From AP-15 sp963700195 (GTDB lineage Bacteria; Pseudomonadota; Alphaproteobacteria; ATCC43930; CGMCC-115725): a DNA stretch of 64,000 bases. Shown here piece after piece: positions 34,280 to 43,193 of the stretch. Within the stretch, counting starts at the first letter, position 1, and every line of letters begins with the position of its first letter. The stretch is from NCBI GenBank assembly GCA_963700195.1, contig CAVOWQ010000009.1, forward strand, positions 62,001 to 126,000, given 5' to 3'. The notes under the pieces are model-generated. The model did no database searches and was not told where the DNA came from. It worked only from the letters and a program-made list of their open reading frames with translations. The position numbers and the translations under genes were made by a program.

Positions 34280-36106
34280 CTACTCCGCCGCCGCGGCGGC
34301 GCGAGTGGCGCGCTTGCGGTCGTTGGGGTCGAGCAGCCGCTTGCGCAGGCGGATCGATTGCGGGGTGACCTCGACGAGCTCGTCATCGGCGAGATACGCG
34401 ATCGCCTGTTCCAGGGTCATGACCTGCGGCGGGGTCAGCCGCACCGCCTCGTCCTTGGAGGTCGTGCGGATATTGGTCAGCTGTTTGCCTTTGAGCGGAT
34501 TGACGTCGAGATCGTTGCCGCGGCTGTGGGCGCCGATGATCATTCCCTCATAGACTTGGGTCCCAGGGTCGACGAACATCGCTCCGCGCTCTTCGAGGTT
34601 CCATAGCGCGTAGGCGATTGCGGCGCCGTTTGCGTTCGAGACCAGGACGCCGTTGCGGCGCCCCTCGATCGGCCCCTTGAAGGGGGCGTAGCCGTGGAAG
34701 AGCCGGCTCATCACTCCGGTGCCGCGGGTATCGGCGAGAAACTCTCCCTGGTAGCCGATGAGGCCGCGTGTCGGGCCGAAAAACGTGAGGCGAAGCTTGC
34801 CGCCGCCCGAGGGCCGCATCTCCTGCATTTCCGCCTTGCGGCGGCTCATCTTCTCGACGACGACACCGGCGAATTCCTCGTCGACATCGACCACCACTTC
34901 TTCGATCGGCTCCAGCCGCCGACCCGTCACGGGATCGGTCGTGAACAACACCCGCGGCCGCGAGATCGACAATTCGAAGCCTTCGCGCCGCATCGTCTCG
35001 ATCAGCACGCCGAGCTGCAACTCGCCGCGGCCGGCGACCTCGAACGCATCCTTCTCCGTGCTCTCGCTGACGCGGATCGCGACATTGCCTTCGGCTTCGC
35101 GGAACAGGCGCTCGCCGATCATGCGGGATGTCACCCTGGTCCCCTCGCGGCCGGCGAGCGGGCTGTCATTGACCGAGAACGTGATCGCCAAGGTTGGCGG
35201 GTCGATCGGATCGGCGGCGAGCGGCACCGTGACCTCGAGGGCGCAGATCGTGTCCGCGACCGTCGTCTGGGCGAGCCCAGCAACCGCGATGATGTCGCCC
35301 GCACACGCCTCCTCGATAGGGCGCCTCTCGAGCCCGCGATACGCCTGCAATTTGGTCAGCCGCGCCTGCTCGATCACCCGGCCGTCGCGGCCCAAGGATT
35401 TGACCGGCATGTTGAGGCGGGCCACCCCGGAATGAATGAGGCCGGTCAGCACCCGGCCGAGATAGGGGTCGTAATCGAGCGTCGTCGCCAGCATCGAAAA
35501 CGGTGCGTCGGGATCGGCATGCGGCGGCGGGACGTGCGCCAGGATGAGCTCGAAAAGCGGCGACAGGTCGTTGCGCGCTGCATCGAGGGCGGCAGTCGCC
35601 CAGCCTTGGCGGCCCGAAGCGAAAACCGTCGGGAAATCGAGCTGCGCTTCGGTCGCGTCCAGCGCCGCGAACAGATCGAAGATCTCGTTGTGGACCGCCT
35701 GAGCGCGGGCGTCGGCCCGATCGACCTTGTTGATGACGACGATCGGCTTCAAGCCCTGCTTCAACGCCTTGCCGACAACAAATTTGGTCTGCGGCATCGG
35801 GCCGTCAGCGGCGTCGACCAATACCAGAACCCCGTCGACCATGCTGAGGATGCGCTCGACCTCGCCGCCGAAATCGGCGTGGCCGGGCGTATCGACGATG
35901 TTAATCCGGACGTCCTGCCAGACGACGGAGGTGCATTTGGCGAGGATCGTGATGCCGCGTTCGCGTTCGAGCTCGTTCGAATCGAGGGCGCGTTCGGCAA
36001 CCTGCTGGTTGGCTCGGAATGTGCCGCTCTGGCGCAGCATCGCATCGACCAAGGTCGTCTTGCCGTGATCGACATGGGCGATGATCGCGATGTTGCGAAT
36101 GTCCAT
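34280..36106 (-). CDS. typA: TypA/BipA ribosome-associated GTPase
   Basis: TypA is a translational GTPase that helps ribosome assembly and stress adaptation. The 608-aa product shows the P-loop AHVDHGKTTLVDAML, the RGITI switch, DTPGHADFGGEVERI and NKVDRADAR, then EF-G-like domains including ESTEKDAFEVAGRGELQLGVLIE and the family-specific C-terminus (SNANGAAIAYALWNLEERG). The ATG at 36106 gives the canonical MDIRNIAIIAH start. It lies between the kinase gene and rpsD. Confidence 0.97.
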   Translation of the reverse strand: MDIRNIAIIAHVDHGKTTLVDAMLRQSGTFRANQQVAERALDSNELERERGITILAKCTSVVWQDVRINIVDTPGHADFGGEVERILSMVDGVLVLVDAADGPMPQTKFVVGKALKQGLKPIVVINKVDRADARAQAVHNEIFDLFAALDATEAQLDFPTVFASGRQGWATAALDAARNDLSPLFELILAHVPPPHADPDAPFSMLATTLDYDPYLGRVLTGLIHSGVARLNMPVKSLGRDGRVIEQARLTKLQAYRGLERRPIEEACAGDIIAVAGLAQTTVADTICALEVTVPLAADPIDPPTLAITFSVNDSPLAGREGTRVTSRMIGERLFREAEGNVAIRVSESTEKDAFEVAGRGELQLGVLIETMRREGFELSISRPRVLFTTDPVTGRRLEPIEEVVVDVDEEFAGVVVEKMSRRKAEMQEMRPSGGGKLRLTFFGPTRGLIGYQGEFLADTRGTGVMSRLFHGYAPFKGPIEGRRNGVLVSNANGAAIAYALWNLEERGAMFVDPGTQVYEGMIIGAHSRGNDLDVNPLKGKQLTNIRTTSKDEAVRLTPPQVMTLEQAIAYLADDELVEVTPQSIRLRKRLLDPNDRKRATRAAAAAE

Positions 36107-36148
36107 TAAATGCAAAACCTCACCCGCACGCAGCGGGGCGCGGGATCG

Positions 36149-37144
36149 TCAGGCGCGGCCGGATTCGGCCAGGAGCTGCGACAGGTCGACCTCCGGGCGA
36201 GCACCAAAATGACTGATGATTTCGGCAGCGCACAAACTGCCGATCTCGCCGCAAATGGGAAGCGGCAGAGCGCGGGTCAAGCCATAGAGGAAACCGCTGG
36301 CGTATAGATCGCCTGCCCCGGTGGTATCGACGACGCGCGCGACCGGTGCCGCTGCGACCGGATGGTCGGCTCCCTCTGCTAGAATTACGCTGCCCGCCGC
36401 GCTGAGGGTCAAGGCGGCGATCGCGACATGCCCGCGCACCGCGGCCGCAGCGGCGACGAAATCATTGGTCTCGTAAAGCGAGCAGATTTCGGCCTCGTTG
36501 GCGAAGAGAATGTCGACGTGTCCGTCGACGAGGTCCCGGAACGCCGCGCGGTGCCGCCCAACGCAGAACGGGTCGGAAAGGCTGAGCGCCACCTGGCGGC
36601 CCGCGGCGTGGGCGACCGCCGCGGCTCTGCGAAACGCGTCTTGCGCTTGCGGCGGGTCGAACAAGTAGCCTTCCAGATAGGTGACCTGCGCTGCGGCGAC
36701 CACGTCAGGGTCGATGTCGGCGGGTCCGAGCTCGACGCAGGCACCGAGATAGGTGTTCATTGTGCGCTGCCCGTCGGGGGTGACGAGGATCAGGCAGCGC
36801 GCCGTGCCGGGGCCGGCGGTCGCGGCCGGCGTCTCGAAGCTCACCCCGGCCGCGGTGATGTCGTGGCGGTACACCTGTCCGAGAAAGTCGTCGCGCACCT
36901 TGCCGATATAGGCGCCGGTGCCGCCGAGCGAGGCGATCCCTGCCATCGTGTTGCCGGCCGACCCGCCCGAGGCCTCGATCGCCGGACCCATCATCCTGTA
37001 GAGCGCGTCCGCCCGCCCGGCGTCGATCAAGGTCATGGTTCCCTTGACGAGCCCCTCCCGAGCGAGAAACGCGTCCTCGCCATGCGCGATCACATCGACA
37101 ATGGCATTGCCGATGCCGACGACATCGATGCTGGCTTGTGTCAT
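36149..37144 (-). CDS. PfkB-family sugar/nucleoside kinase, probably adenosine kinase
   Basis: The product is 331 aa. It has the N-terminal GIGNAIVDVIAH, the substrate-binding GGSAGNTMAGIASLGG, and the catalytic DTTGAGDLYASGFLYGL with its base Asp. These fit the adenosine-kinase-like branch of PfkB (ribokinase-like) proteins found across Alphaproteobacteria. Adenosine salvage is the usual assignment, but related members phosphorylate other nucleosides or sugars. It has its own promoter-like element upstream. Confidence 0.85.
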   Translation of the reverse strand: MTQASIDVVGIGNAIVDVIAHGEDAFLAREGLVKGTMTLIDAGRADALYRMMGPAIEASGGSAGNTMAGIASLGGTGAYIGKVRDDFLGQVYRHDITAAGVSFETPAATAGPGTARCLILVTPDGQRTMNTYLGACVELGPADIDPDVVAAAQVTYLEGYLFDPPQAQDAFRRAAAVAHAAGRQVALSLSDPFCVGRHRAAFRDLVDGHVDILFANEAEICSLYETNDFVAAAAAVRGHVAIAALTLSAAGSVILAEGADHPVAAAPVARVVDTTGAGDLYASGFLYGLTRALPLPICGEIGSLCAAEIISHFGARPEVDLSQLLAESGRA

Positions 37145-37180
37145 TTGGCTGGAGAGGATCCCGAAAGGAAAGCGGCGGCG

Positions 37181-37208
37181 ACTATAATCGCGTTGAGCGT
37201 TCCAACAA
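37181..37208 (-). promoter_or_regulatory. promoter-like element upstream of the PfkB kinase
   Basis: On the minus strand TTGTTG is followed after 16 bases by TATAGT, 37 bases before the kinase ATG. The -10 region reads GATTATAGT, the same nine bases as in front of rpsD, in the gap after glgX. Confidence 0.55.
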
Positions 37209-37225
37209 GGTCCGAAACGGCGATA

Positions 37226-39370
37226 TCAGCCAGCTGCGCTCGCGACGGTATCCGATTCGAGCGCGAAGAGAAGCAGCGACCGGCCGGTGACGCCGTAGAC
37301 CTCGCCGGTCGCGAAAGTACCCATCTCGGCGTCCTCGGCAAGGTTGGTGTCGATCAGCAATTGCCAATGCCAGCCGCCGACCGTTTCCGGCAAGGTGAAC
37401 TCGACAAGGTCGTGGTAGCCGTTCAGCACCATCAGCAGGGTGGCGTCTTCGCCGCGCCTGCGGATGCCGGTCGGCTGGGCGCGGCCGTCCATCAGCATGC
37501 CAAAACAGTCCATGTTCATGTCGCCCCATTCCTCGGGTTTCATCTCGGCGCCCGAGGCGTTGATCCAGGTCACGTCCTTGACGCCCAGCTCCTCGTTATA
37601 AACGCCGGTCAGAAACCGGCTGCGGCGCAGGATCGGGTATTTGTGGCGCAGCGCCGTCAGCTGCTGCACAAAGCGGATCAGCGCCTCGCCCTCTTCGCCG
37701 ATTTCCCAGTCGACCCAGCTGATCTCGTTGTCCTGGCAATAGGCGTTGTTGTTGCCTTGTTGGGTTCGCGCAAACTCGTCGCCGGCGAGCAGCATCGGCG
37801 TGCCTTGCGACAGCAACAGCGTGCCGAGGAAATTGCGCCGCTGACGGGCACGCAGGGCATTGACGTCCTCGTCGTCGGTCGGGCCTTCAGCGCCGCAATT
37901 CCACGATCGGTTGTCGGAATGGCCGTCTTTGTTGTCTTCGCCGTTCGCCTCGTTGTGCCGGTCGTTGTAGGAGACGAGGTCGTTGAGCGTGAACCCGTCA
38001 TGGGCGGTGATGAAGTTGACGCTGGCCCAGGGTTTGCGGCCGCGATGATTGAAAATGTCGCCCGACGCGCAGAGCCGCGGAGCAAGCGCGCTCGCCGGGG
38101 CCTCGCCGCGCCAGAAGTCGCGCACCGTATCGCGGAATTTGTCGTTCCACTCGGCCCAACCCGGCGGGAAGCCACCCACCTGATACCCGCCCGGACCGCA
38201 ATCCCACGGCTCGGCGATCAATTTGACCGTGCGCAGCTCCGGGTCCTGGCAGCAGGCTTTCAGAAATCCGCTCTGGTTATCGAACCCGTTGGCTTGGCGC
38301 GCGAGAATCGTCCCGAGATCGAAGCGGAACCCGTCGACATGCGTTTCGCCCGCCCAATAGCGCAGACTGTCGGTCACCATCTCGATCACTCTCATGTGGT
38401 CGAGGTTGAGGGTATTCCCGGTGCCGGTGTCATTGATGTAGTAACGCGGGTCGTCGGGCAGCAGCCGATAATAAGAGGCGTTGTCGATGCCCTTGAAAGA
38501 CAAGGTCGGGCCAAGCTGGTTGCCCTCGGCAGTATGGTTGTACACGACGTCGAGAATGACTTCTAGACGGGCCTCGTGTAGCCGCGCCACCATCTCCTTG
38601 AATTCGCGCAAGGTTTGCTCGCGCTCGTGAGCGTAACGCGGATCAGGCGCAAAAAATCCAATCGAATTGTACCCCCAATAGTTGGTCAAGCCTTTGTCAA
38701 GTAATATACTATCGTTTATGAAAGTATGAACCGGCAGCAGCTCTACCGAAGTCACGCCCAGAGATTTGATGTATTCCAAGACTTCGTTGGATAGTCCCTT
38801 ATAGGTGCCGCGCCATTCTTTCGGCAGTTTGGGATGAAGCTTGGTGTATCCGCGGAGATGGAGCTCATAAATAATCGTGTGCTCCCACCGCACCGCTCGG
38901 CGGCTGGGCTCGCCCTTCCAGTCGAAATTGGGGTCGACGACGACGCATTTCGGCATGAAAGGCGCGCTGTCGCGCTCGTCGAAAGTCGTGTCGTCGCCCG
39001 ATTCGAGCTCGATATCCGAAGACTGCGGGGTGCCATTCCAGATCGCCGAAATGCCCGCGGGCATAAGGGTCGAGCACCAGCTTGTTGGGATTGAAGCGGT
39101 GCCCGGCACTAGGCTCGTAGGGGCCGTGCACGCGATAGCCGTAAATCGATCCGGGGTGCACATCCGGCACATAGCCGTGCCAGATCTCGTCGGTGAATTC
39201 GGGCAGCTCGATTCGCGCCTCTCGCGCTCGCCGGTCTCGTCGAAGAGGCAGAGCTCGACCCGCGTCGCATTGGCCGAGAACAGCGCGAAATTGACCCCCT
39301 CGCCGTCCCAGGTGGCCCCGAGCGGATGCGGCAGGCCTTCCCGGATCGGGCTCTCGGAGATGGCGACCAT
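37226..39370 (-). CDS. glgX: GlgX, glycogen debranching enzyme (compensating frame changes)
   Basis: GlgX cleaves alpha-1,6 branches of glycogen limit dextrin. The start LPHPLGATWDGEGVNFALF and the GH13 catalytic core are present: VVYNHTAEGN, DGFRFDLGT (nucleophile Asp), AEPWDCGPGGYQ (acid/base Glu) and FITAHDGFTL (stabilising Asp). Between about 39215 and 39010 the conserved protein (RIELPEFTDEIWHGYVPDVHPG, PNKLVLDPYARGHFGD) reads in a different frame; the original frame then resumes. So the gene stays open, but about 65 residues would be wrong if read literally. Joined length is about 714 aa. No other glg gene is in the window. Confidence 0.92.
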   Translation of the reverse strand: MVAISESPIREGLPHPLGATWDGEGVNFALFSANATRVELCLFDETGERERRESSCPNSPTRSGTAMCRMCTPDRFTAIACTAPTSLVPGTASIPTSWCSTLMPAGISAIWNGTPQSSDIELESGDDTTFDERDSAPFMPKCVVVDPNFDWKGEPSRRAVRWEHTIIYELHLRGYTKLHPKLPKEWRGTYKGLSNEVLEYIKSLGVTSVELLPVHTFINDSILLDKGLTNYWGYNSIGFFAPDPRYAHEREQTLREFKEMVARLHEARLEVILDVVYNHTAEGNQLGPTLSFKGIDNASYYRLLPDDPRYYINDTGTGNTLNLDHMRVIEMVTDSLRYWAGETHVDGFRFDLGTILARQANGFDNQSGFLKACCQDPELRTVKLIAEPWDCGPGGYQVGGFPPGWAEWNDKFRDTVRDFWRGEAPASALAPRLCASGDIFNHRGRKPWASVNFITAHDGFTLNDLVSYNDRHNEANGEDNKDGHSDNRSWNCGAEGPTDDEDVNALRARQRRNFLGTLLLSQGTPMLLAGDEFARTQQGNNNAYCQDNEISWVDWEIGEEGEALIRFVQQLTALRHKYPILRRSRFLTGVYNEELGVKDVTWINASGAEMKPEEWGDMNMDCFGMLMDGRAQPTGIRRRGEDATLLMVLNGYHDLVEFTLPETVGGWHWQLLIDTNLAEDAEMGTFATGEVYGVTGRSLLLFALESDTVASAAG

Positions 39371-39565
39371 CGTATTCCCTTCTTGGTTGGATAAGCCGGC
39401 GCAGCGGAACGCGTCGGGTAAACAGCACCGGCGCCGGCAAGATCCAAGCGATTACGGTGTCGCAGGCACCCGGGCGCGATCGGCGGCAAAGCTGACGATG
39501 CTGTGGTGGTCTTGCCGAGTGTGTCGGTTGGACCTCCCGTGCAGTTGGGGTAGAACCCTTCGCCG

Positions 39566-40256
39566 ATGGTTGTCGCGCTTTTTCGCGCCGTCGGCGCGCT
39601 CTGCCGAACCGCCGATGCGGCGGGTCGTCGCGTTGAGCTTGGCGCTCGCGATTCTAACCTTCGCGGTGCTGTGGCTGGCCGTTGCCGCCACGCTCTACCA
39701 CACGGCCTTCTTCGATCGGCGGCTGTTGAACTGGCTCATCGACCTGTTGGGCGGGCTTGCCGTGCTGGGGCTGACCTGGCTGCTCTTTCCGGCCGTCGTC
39801 ACTTTGATCATGAGCTTTTACCTCGAACGCGTGGCTGCCGCGGTCGAGGCCGTCGACTACCCAGGACGCGGCCCGCCGCGCTCACAACCTGTGGGCGAGA
39901 TCCTTTCGATAACGCTACGGTTGACCCTGCTGACGCTCCTGCTCAACATTTTGGCGCTTCCGGTTTACCTGCTGGTGCCCGGGATAAATCTCTTTCTCTT
40001 TCTCGCCTTGAACGGGTATCTTTTCGGGCGGGGGTATTTCGAAGTGGTCGCGCTCAGACGGCTCGATATGGGGGCAGCCAGGCGAGTGCGCAGCCGGTTC
40101 GCCGGCCGCATTTTCCTGGGTGGGGTCGTGATTGCAGGGCTGTTTGCCCTGCCGCTCGTCAATCTCGTCGCGCCGGTGATCGCTACCGCCTTTATGTTGC
40201 ACATCTTCGAGGCGCTGCCGCGCCCCGAATCCCGTCTTTTGGGCCGCATCCCCTGA
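39566..40256 (+). CDS. EI24/CysZ-like membrane protein (one frame change)
   Basis: The start MVVALFRAVGAL matches the family N-terminus. A one-base shift near 39608 leads into AEPPMRRVVALSLALAI and the rest. About four to five membrane helices are predicted (roughly 20-45, 65-90, 130-160 and 185-215). The FGRGYFEVVALRR and LLNILALPVYLLVPG segments are typical of the EI24 family, which includes the sulfate transporter CysZ. No cysteine-synthesis genes are nearby, so sulfate uptake is not supported by context. The product is about 229 aa. Confidence 0.78.
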
Positions 40257-40309
40257 CCCGGTCTGCGGTGTAGCCATCCTTTCAACAATGTCGATCGGGT
40301 ATCCCATCC

Positions 40310-40951
40310 ATGTTTGGCAGAAAGAAAACCGAGACAGAGGACCGTAAAATGGCAGATGCGTCTGACGATTTGGGCATCCCGATGAAGCCCGCGCGCCCAA
40401 TGGGCCCCGGGGTGGGGAACCCTGGGACAAGTCCGGGCCCCAATGGCCCGGCCAAGCCTCCGACGATGCCGCCGCGCTCACCCGATCTGGCGCGCGCCGG
40501 CGAGACGATGGCGATTCGCCCGGCGGAGCCGATTCGCCGCCCGGGCGACCCCGCGGCCCAGCCGCGGCGCAACGACGGCGAGGTCCGCAAGCTGACCGTT
40601 GGCCGCGAGATCACCCTTTCGGGCGAGATCACATCCTGCGACAAGCTGATCATCGAAGGCAGCGTCGAGGCCAACCTCAACAACTGCCGCGACGTCGAGA
40701 TCGCCGAATCGGGGCTCTTCAAAGGCACCGCCTCGATCGAGGAAGCCGAGATCCAGGGCCGCTTCGAAGGCAACCTGGTGGTCCGCAAGCGCCTCCTGAT
40801 CAAGGCGAGCGGGCGGGTGTCGGGCACGATCCGCTACGGCCAGATCGAGATCGAGTGCGGCGGCCAGATCTCCGGCGACGTCCAGGCGCAGCCCGCATCC
40901 GAGCACGGCGAGACCCTCGCGGACATGCCGAGCGTCCGCGTCGCGAGCTGA
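40310..40951 (+). CDS. Bactofilin (polymer-forming cytoskeletal protein)
   Basis: Bactofilins assemble into filaments that organise cell shape and wall synthesis. The 213-aa product has a disordered Pro/Met/Gly-rich N-terminus (1 to about 95) and a beta-helical DUF583 core (about 95-195) of repeating short strands: GREITLSGEITSCDKLIIEG, VEIAESGLFKGTASIEEAEI, SGRVSGTIRYGQIEIECGGQISGDV. A short acidic tail follows. It lies 53 bases after the EI24 gene. Confidence 0.93.
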   Translation: MFGRKKTETEDRKMADASDDLGIPMKPARPMGPGVGNPGTSPGPNGPAKPPTMPPRSPDLARAGETMAIRPAEPIRRPGDPAAQPRRNDGEVRKLTVGREITLSGEITSCDKLIIEGSVEANLNNCRDVEIAESGLFKGTASIEEAEIQGRFEGNLVVRKRLLIKASGRVSGTIRYGQIEIECGGQISGDVQAQPASEHGETLADMPSVRVAS

Positions 40952-41311
40952 CGCGAGGTTAGCCGCCGCCCGCTTCGCGAGGAGGCGGGCCAAAGTGGTC
41001 CGCTCTGCGGCTGTAGCCAGCGCGAGTTGAAGCAGCTTGGGGCGTTTGCTTGCGAGCTTTCTGCACGTTTTGATCGTTATCATAAGGCTCCAACGATCAT
41101 TGCGGCAGGATCACGGTGACAATTCATTTTATCCGATGCGCGGATCCCGCGTCGGCCGCTTGTGGGCTCCCCGCGAGCGCGTGGCCGATTTCGGCATTGG
41201 CATGCTGGGCGTCAATCGGATCTTCGCGGGCTGAGCGGCGGTCTCACGATCATTGAGGTCGCACCGCTGTTCCTCCTTTCGCGGAACCGGTCAACCTCTT
41301 ATCATCGACGC
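40952..41311. other. intergenic region after bactofilin
   Basis: About 360 bases with no gene I can support. There is a six-base GC stem (GCCCGC...GCGGGC) shortly after the bactofilin stop. A short open stretch ends in VADFGIGMLGVNRIFAG and has no good ribosome site. It leads into the degraded region that starts with the toxin-antitoxin pair. Confidence 0.5.
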
Positions 41312-41539
41312 ATGACGAAGCTCCTGGAACAGGCAATCGAAGCCGTGCGCCGCCTACCCGCAGACTCCCAGGATGACATCGCCCGAACCATTCTTCACTT
41401 GGCGGGGAGCGGCGTGGAAGCCGAGCCGATCGATCCGGCCCATTTCGCGGAGGTGCTCGAAGGGCTTGCGCAAGCAAAGCGACGCGAATTCGCCACACGT
41501 GACGAAGTCAAGGCTGCCTTCCGCCGCTTCGATCGGTGA
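41312..41539 (+). CDS. antitoxin-like small protein
   Basis: The product is 75 aa, mostly helical: MTKLLEQAIEAVRRLPADSQDDIARTILHL, then a C-terminal EGLAQAKRREFATRDEVKAAFRRF. This layout, and a stop overlapping the start of a ParE/RelE-like gene (GTGA), are typical of type II antitoxins of the ParD-like class found in Alphaproteobacteria. Such proteins bind the toxin with their C-terminal tail and repress their own promoter. Confidence 0.75.
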   Translation: MTKLLEQAIEAVRRLPADSQDDIARTILHLAGSGVEAEPIDPAHFAEVLEGLAQAKRREFATRDEVKAAFRRFDR

Positions 41540-41803
41540 AGCTGCGGTTTACACCGCGTGCGACACGCGACGTTGCAGAGATTGCCGAGTACCCCATAAT
41601 CCTGCCGCGGCGCTCGCGGTGAGATACAGAATTTGACCCTGTTTCCGGCAATCGGTCGTCCGCAAAATGCCGAATGCGTCCGCAAACTCGTGACGCCCAA
41701 ATACCGTTATCTCGTCTATTACCTGATCGACGAAGGAGCAGAGGAAGTTGTGATCCTCACCATTCAGCATCCTGCACGCAGTCGTGAATATCGGGACGCC
41801 TAA
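41536..41803 (+). pseudogene. RelE/ParE-family toxin, frame-shifted
   Basis: The GTG start gives VKLRFTPRATRDVAEIAEY, the normal N-terminus of ParE-type toxins, but the frame closes at a TGA about 28 codons in. With shifts near 41590 and 41640 the rest of the fold appears: HNPAAALAVRYRI, FPAIGRPQNAECVRKL, then YRYLVYYLIDEGAEEVVILTIQHPARSRE, which includes the conserved RYLVYY strand and the terminal IQHPAR. Either a truly inactivated toxin or two sequencing indels. Given the remnants just downstream, decay is plausible. Confidence 0.7.
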
Positions 41804-41814
41804 TTCTTAGACGA

Positions 41815-41920
41815 AGTGGACATCCATCGACCTGCAGTTCGAGCGCGAGCGCTATCTGACCGAGAAATACGCCAAGAAGTTGGTCGTCGTTATGAACTAC
41901 CCGAAGGCCATCAAAGCGCA
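41815..41920 (+). pseudogene. fragment of an asparaginyl-tRNA synthetase gene
   Basis: Translation gives IDLQFERERYLTEKYAKK and then VVVMNYPKAIKA. This matches the conserved class II AsnRS segment that in other bacteria reads V-D-L-x-S-E-H-E-R-Y-L, then V-V-x-x-N-Y-P-K-x-I-K-A. About 33 codons survive, with no start, no other catalytic motif and no continuation. It is a relic. Confidence 0.72.
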
Positions 41921-42000
41921 GGGCCGTCCGGGAAGAGAACGCGGTTGCAAGGCTGCTGTCTCGCTCAACCGGAGCCAGCGCGACAGCCCCTCGCCGCCCT

Positions 42001-42115
42001 TCAAGGGGGAGAGGGAGGGGCCCGCAAAGCGGGAGGGTGAGGTGGGAGGCGCCACAAACCGGCACGTCGGCCCCCCTCACCCCACCCTCTCCCCCCGGCC
42101 TGCGGTGGGAGAGGG
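42001..42115. repeat. palindromic GC-rich repeat (REP-like), copy A
   Basis: The region contains GCGGGAGGGTGAGG and facing CCCCTCACCCCACCCTCTC, then a second stem around CCCTCTCCC...GGGAGAGGG. The same GCGGGAGGGTGAGG core and CCCCTCACC ends occur in copy B at 47058-47127. It belongs to the short interspersed palindromes common in GC-rich Proteobacteria. Confidence 0.7.
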
Positions 42116-42317
42116 TCAATTAAATCTCGACGACCATGCAATTGCCATAATCGCATTATATCTTCACGGCTCTGAGCGAGTGCGAAATCATCGAATGGAG
42201 CCGGCGACGCCTGATCTCGACCTGATAAAACAGGCGGAACAGGGGGCGCGGGACCGGCGCGGACGGTTGCCAAGAGCCGCTCCGGTAATCCTGCCGACGG
42301 CCCGGAGGATCACGCCC

Positions 42318-42466
42318 ATGCAAAGCCCCTCGCCGAACCTGCCGCCTGACACGCAGCGCGAGATGCTGCGCCGGATGCTCGCCACTCGCCGCTTCGAGGA
42401 AAGCGCCTCGGCCGACTGCCTCGCCGGCAAGATCTGCGGCGTTCGTGCACTGCTACCTCTTTCAGC
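42318..42466 (+). pseudogene. truncated start of a pyruvate/acetoin dehydrogenase-type E1 alpha gene
   Basis: The ATG opens a frame with LRRMLATRRFEESAS and LAGKICG, and after a one-base shift near 42440 FVHCYLFQ. This is the N-terminal signature of thiamine-diphosphate E1 alpha subunits (R-R-F-E-E, then A-G-K-I-x-G-F-x-H-x-Y). The homology stops about where the 3' end of mgtC begins on the opposite strand, so the remaining ~270 codons are lost. It appears to be a breakpoint left by a rearrangement. Confidence 0.72.
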
Positions 42467-43163
42467 TCTCTGCCGCCGCCCGCGCGGCCTGCCAGTGAAC
42501 GGCGGTGACAAAGGGCTCGAGGCTGATGCGGCCGATGATCTGTTCGAGGGCGCTGTCGTTGCGGTCGGCCGAAACGAGGAGGGCGCTGACCGTGACTTGC
42601 GGGGAGTCTTCGAGATTTTCGCTGGTCAGCCGGCGCAGGCCCAGACCGGCGGCCGAGGCAGCCTGAAGCAGGAGCGCGCGGATGTGCGCCTCCTGGTCGC
42701 CCTGACAACGCAGCTCGACGGAGTAATGGGTCTCGATTTCGGCGGCGCCGCGCGGCTGCCGGTTGATGAGCCGCACCAACGGGCGCAAGAACAGGTTCGT
42801 CAGCACGACGAACCCGGCGGCAATCCCGCTGGCGGCGAGCTGTCCGGCGCCGGCGAAGGTTCCGACCATCGCCGAGCACCAAAGCGTCGCGGCGGTGTTG
42901 AGGCCGGTCACGTTGATCCCCTCGCGCAGGATCACGCCCGCTCCGAGAAAGCCGACGCCCGAAACGACCTGAGCTGCGACCCGCGTCGGACTGTTGTCGC
43001 CCGAGACCATCGTCGAAAAAACGACGAAGCCGGCCGCGCCGACCGCGACGAGCGAGTTGGTCCGCAGTCCCGCCATGCGCTGCAGCCATTGCCGCTCGAA
43101 ACCAATGAGGCCGCCGAACAGCACGGCCACCCCGAGGCGGATGGCGATTTCCTGCGCCTCCAT
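42462..43163 (-). CDS. MgtC/SapB-family membrane protein
   Basis: The product is 233 aa. Four to five helices make the MgtC domain (about 1-130): GGLIGFERQW, RTNSLVAVGAAGFVVFS, the characteristic SGVGFLGAGVILR and TAATLWCSAMVG. A cytoplasmic ACT-like domain follows (about 140-233). MgtC proteins act in magnesium limitation and in intracellular survival in pathogens, partly by modulating ATP synthase. It abuts the truncated E1 alpha fragment at its 3' end. Confidence 0.92.
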   Translation of the reverse strand: MEAQEIAIRLGVAVLFGGLIGFERQWLQRMAGLRTNSLVAVGAAGFVVFSTMVSGDNSPTRVAAQVVSGVGFLGAGVILREGINVTGLNTAATLWCSAMVGTFAGAGQLAASGIAAGFVVLTNLFLRPLVRLINRQPRGAAEIETHYSVELRCQGDQEAHIRALLLQAASAAGLGLRRLTSENLEDSPQVTVSALLVSADRNDSALEQIIGRISLEPFVTAVHWQAARAAAES

Positions 43164-43193
43164 TGCTTCGGCTCCATGTCGAAATCGGCGATA

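Noticed and set aside
36428..38566. A 712-codon open frame on the plus strand
   Set aside because: It is antisense to the PfkB kinase and glgX, both with clear catalytic motifs; composition is typical of a shadow frame.
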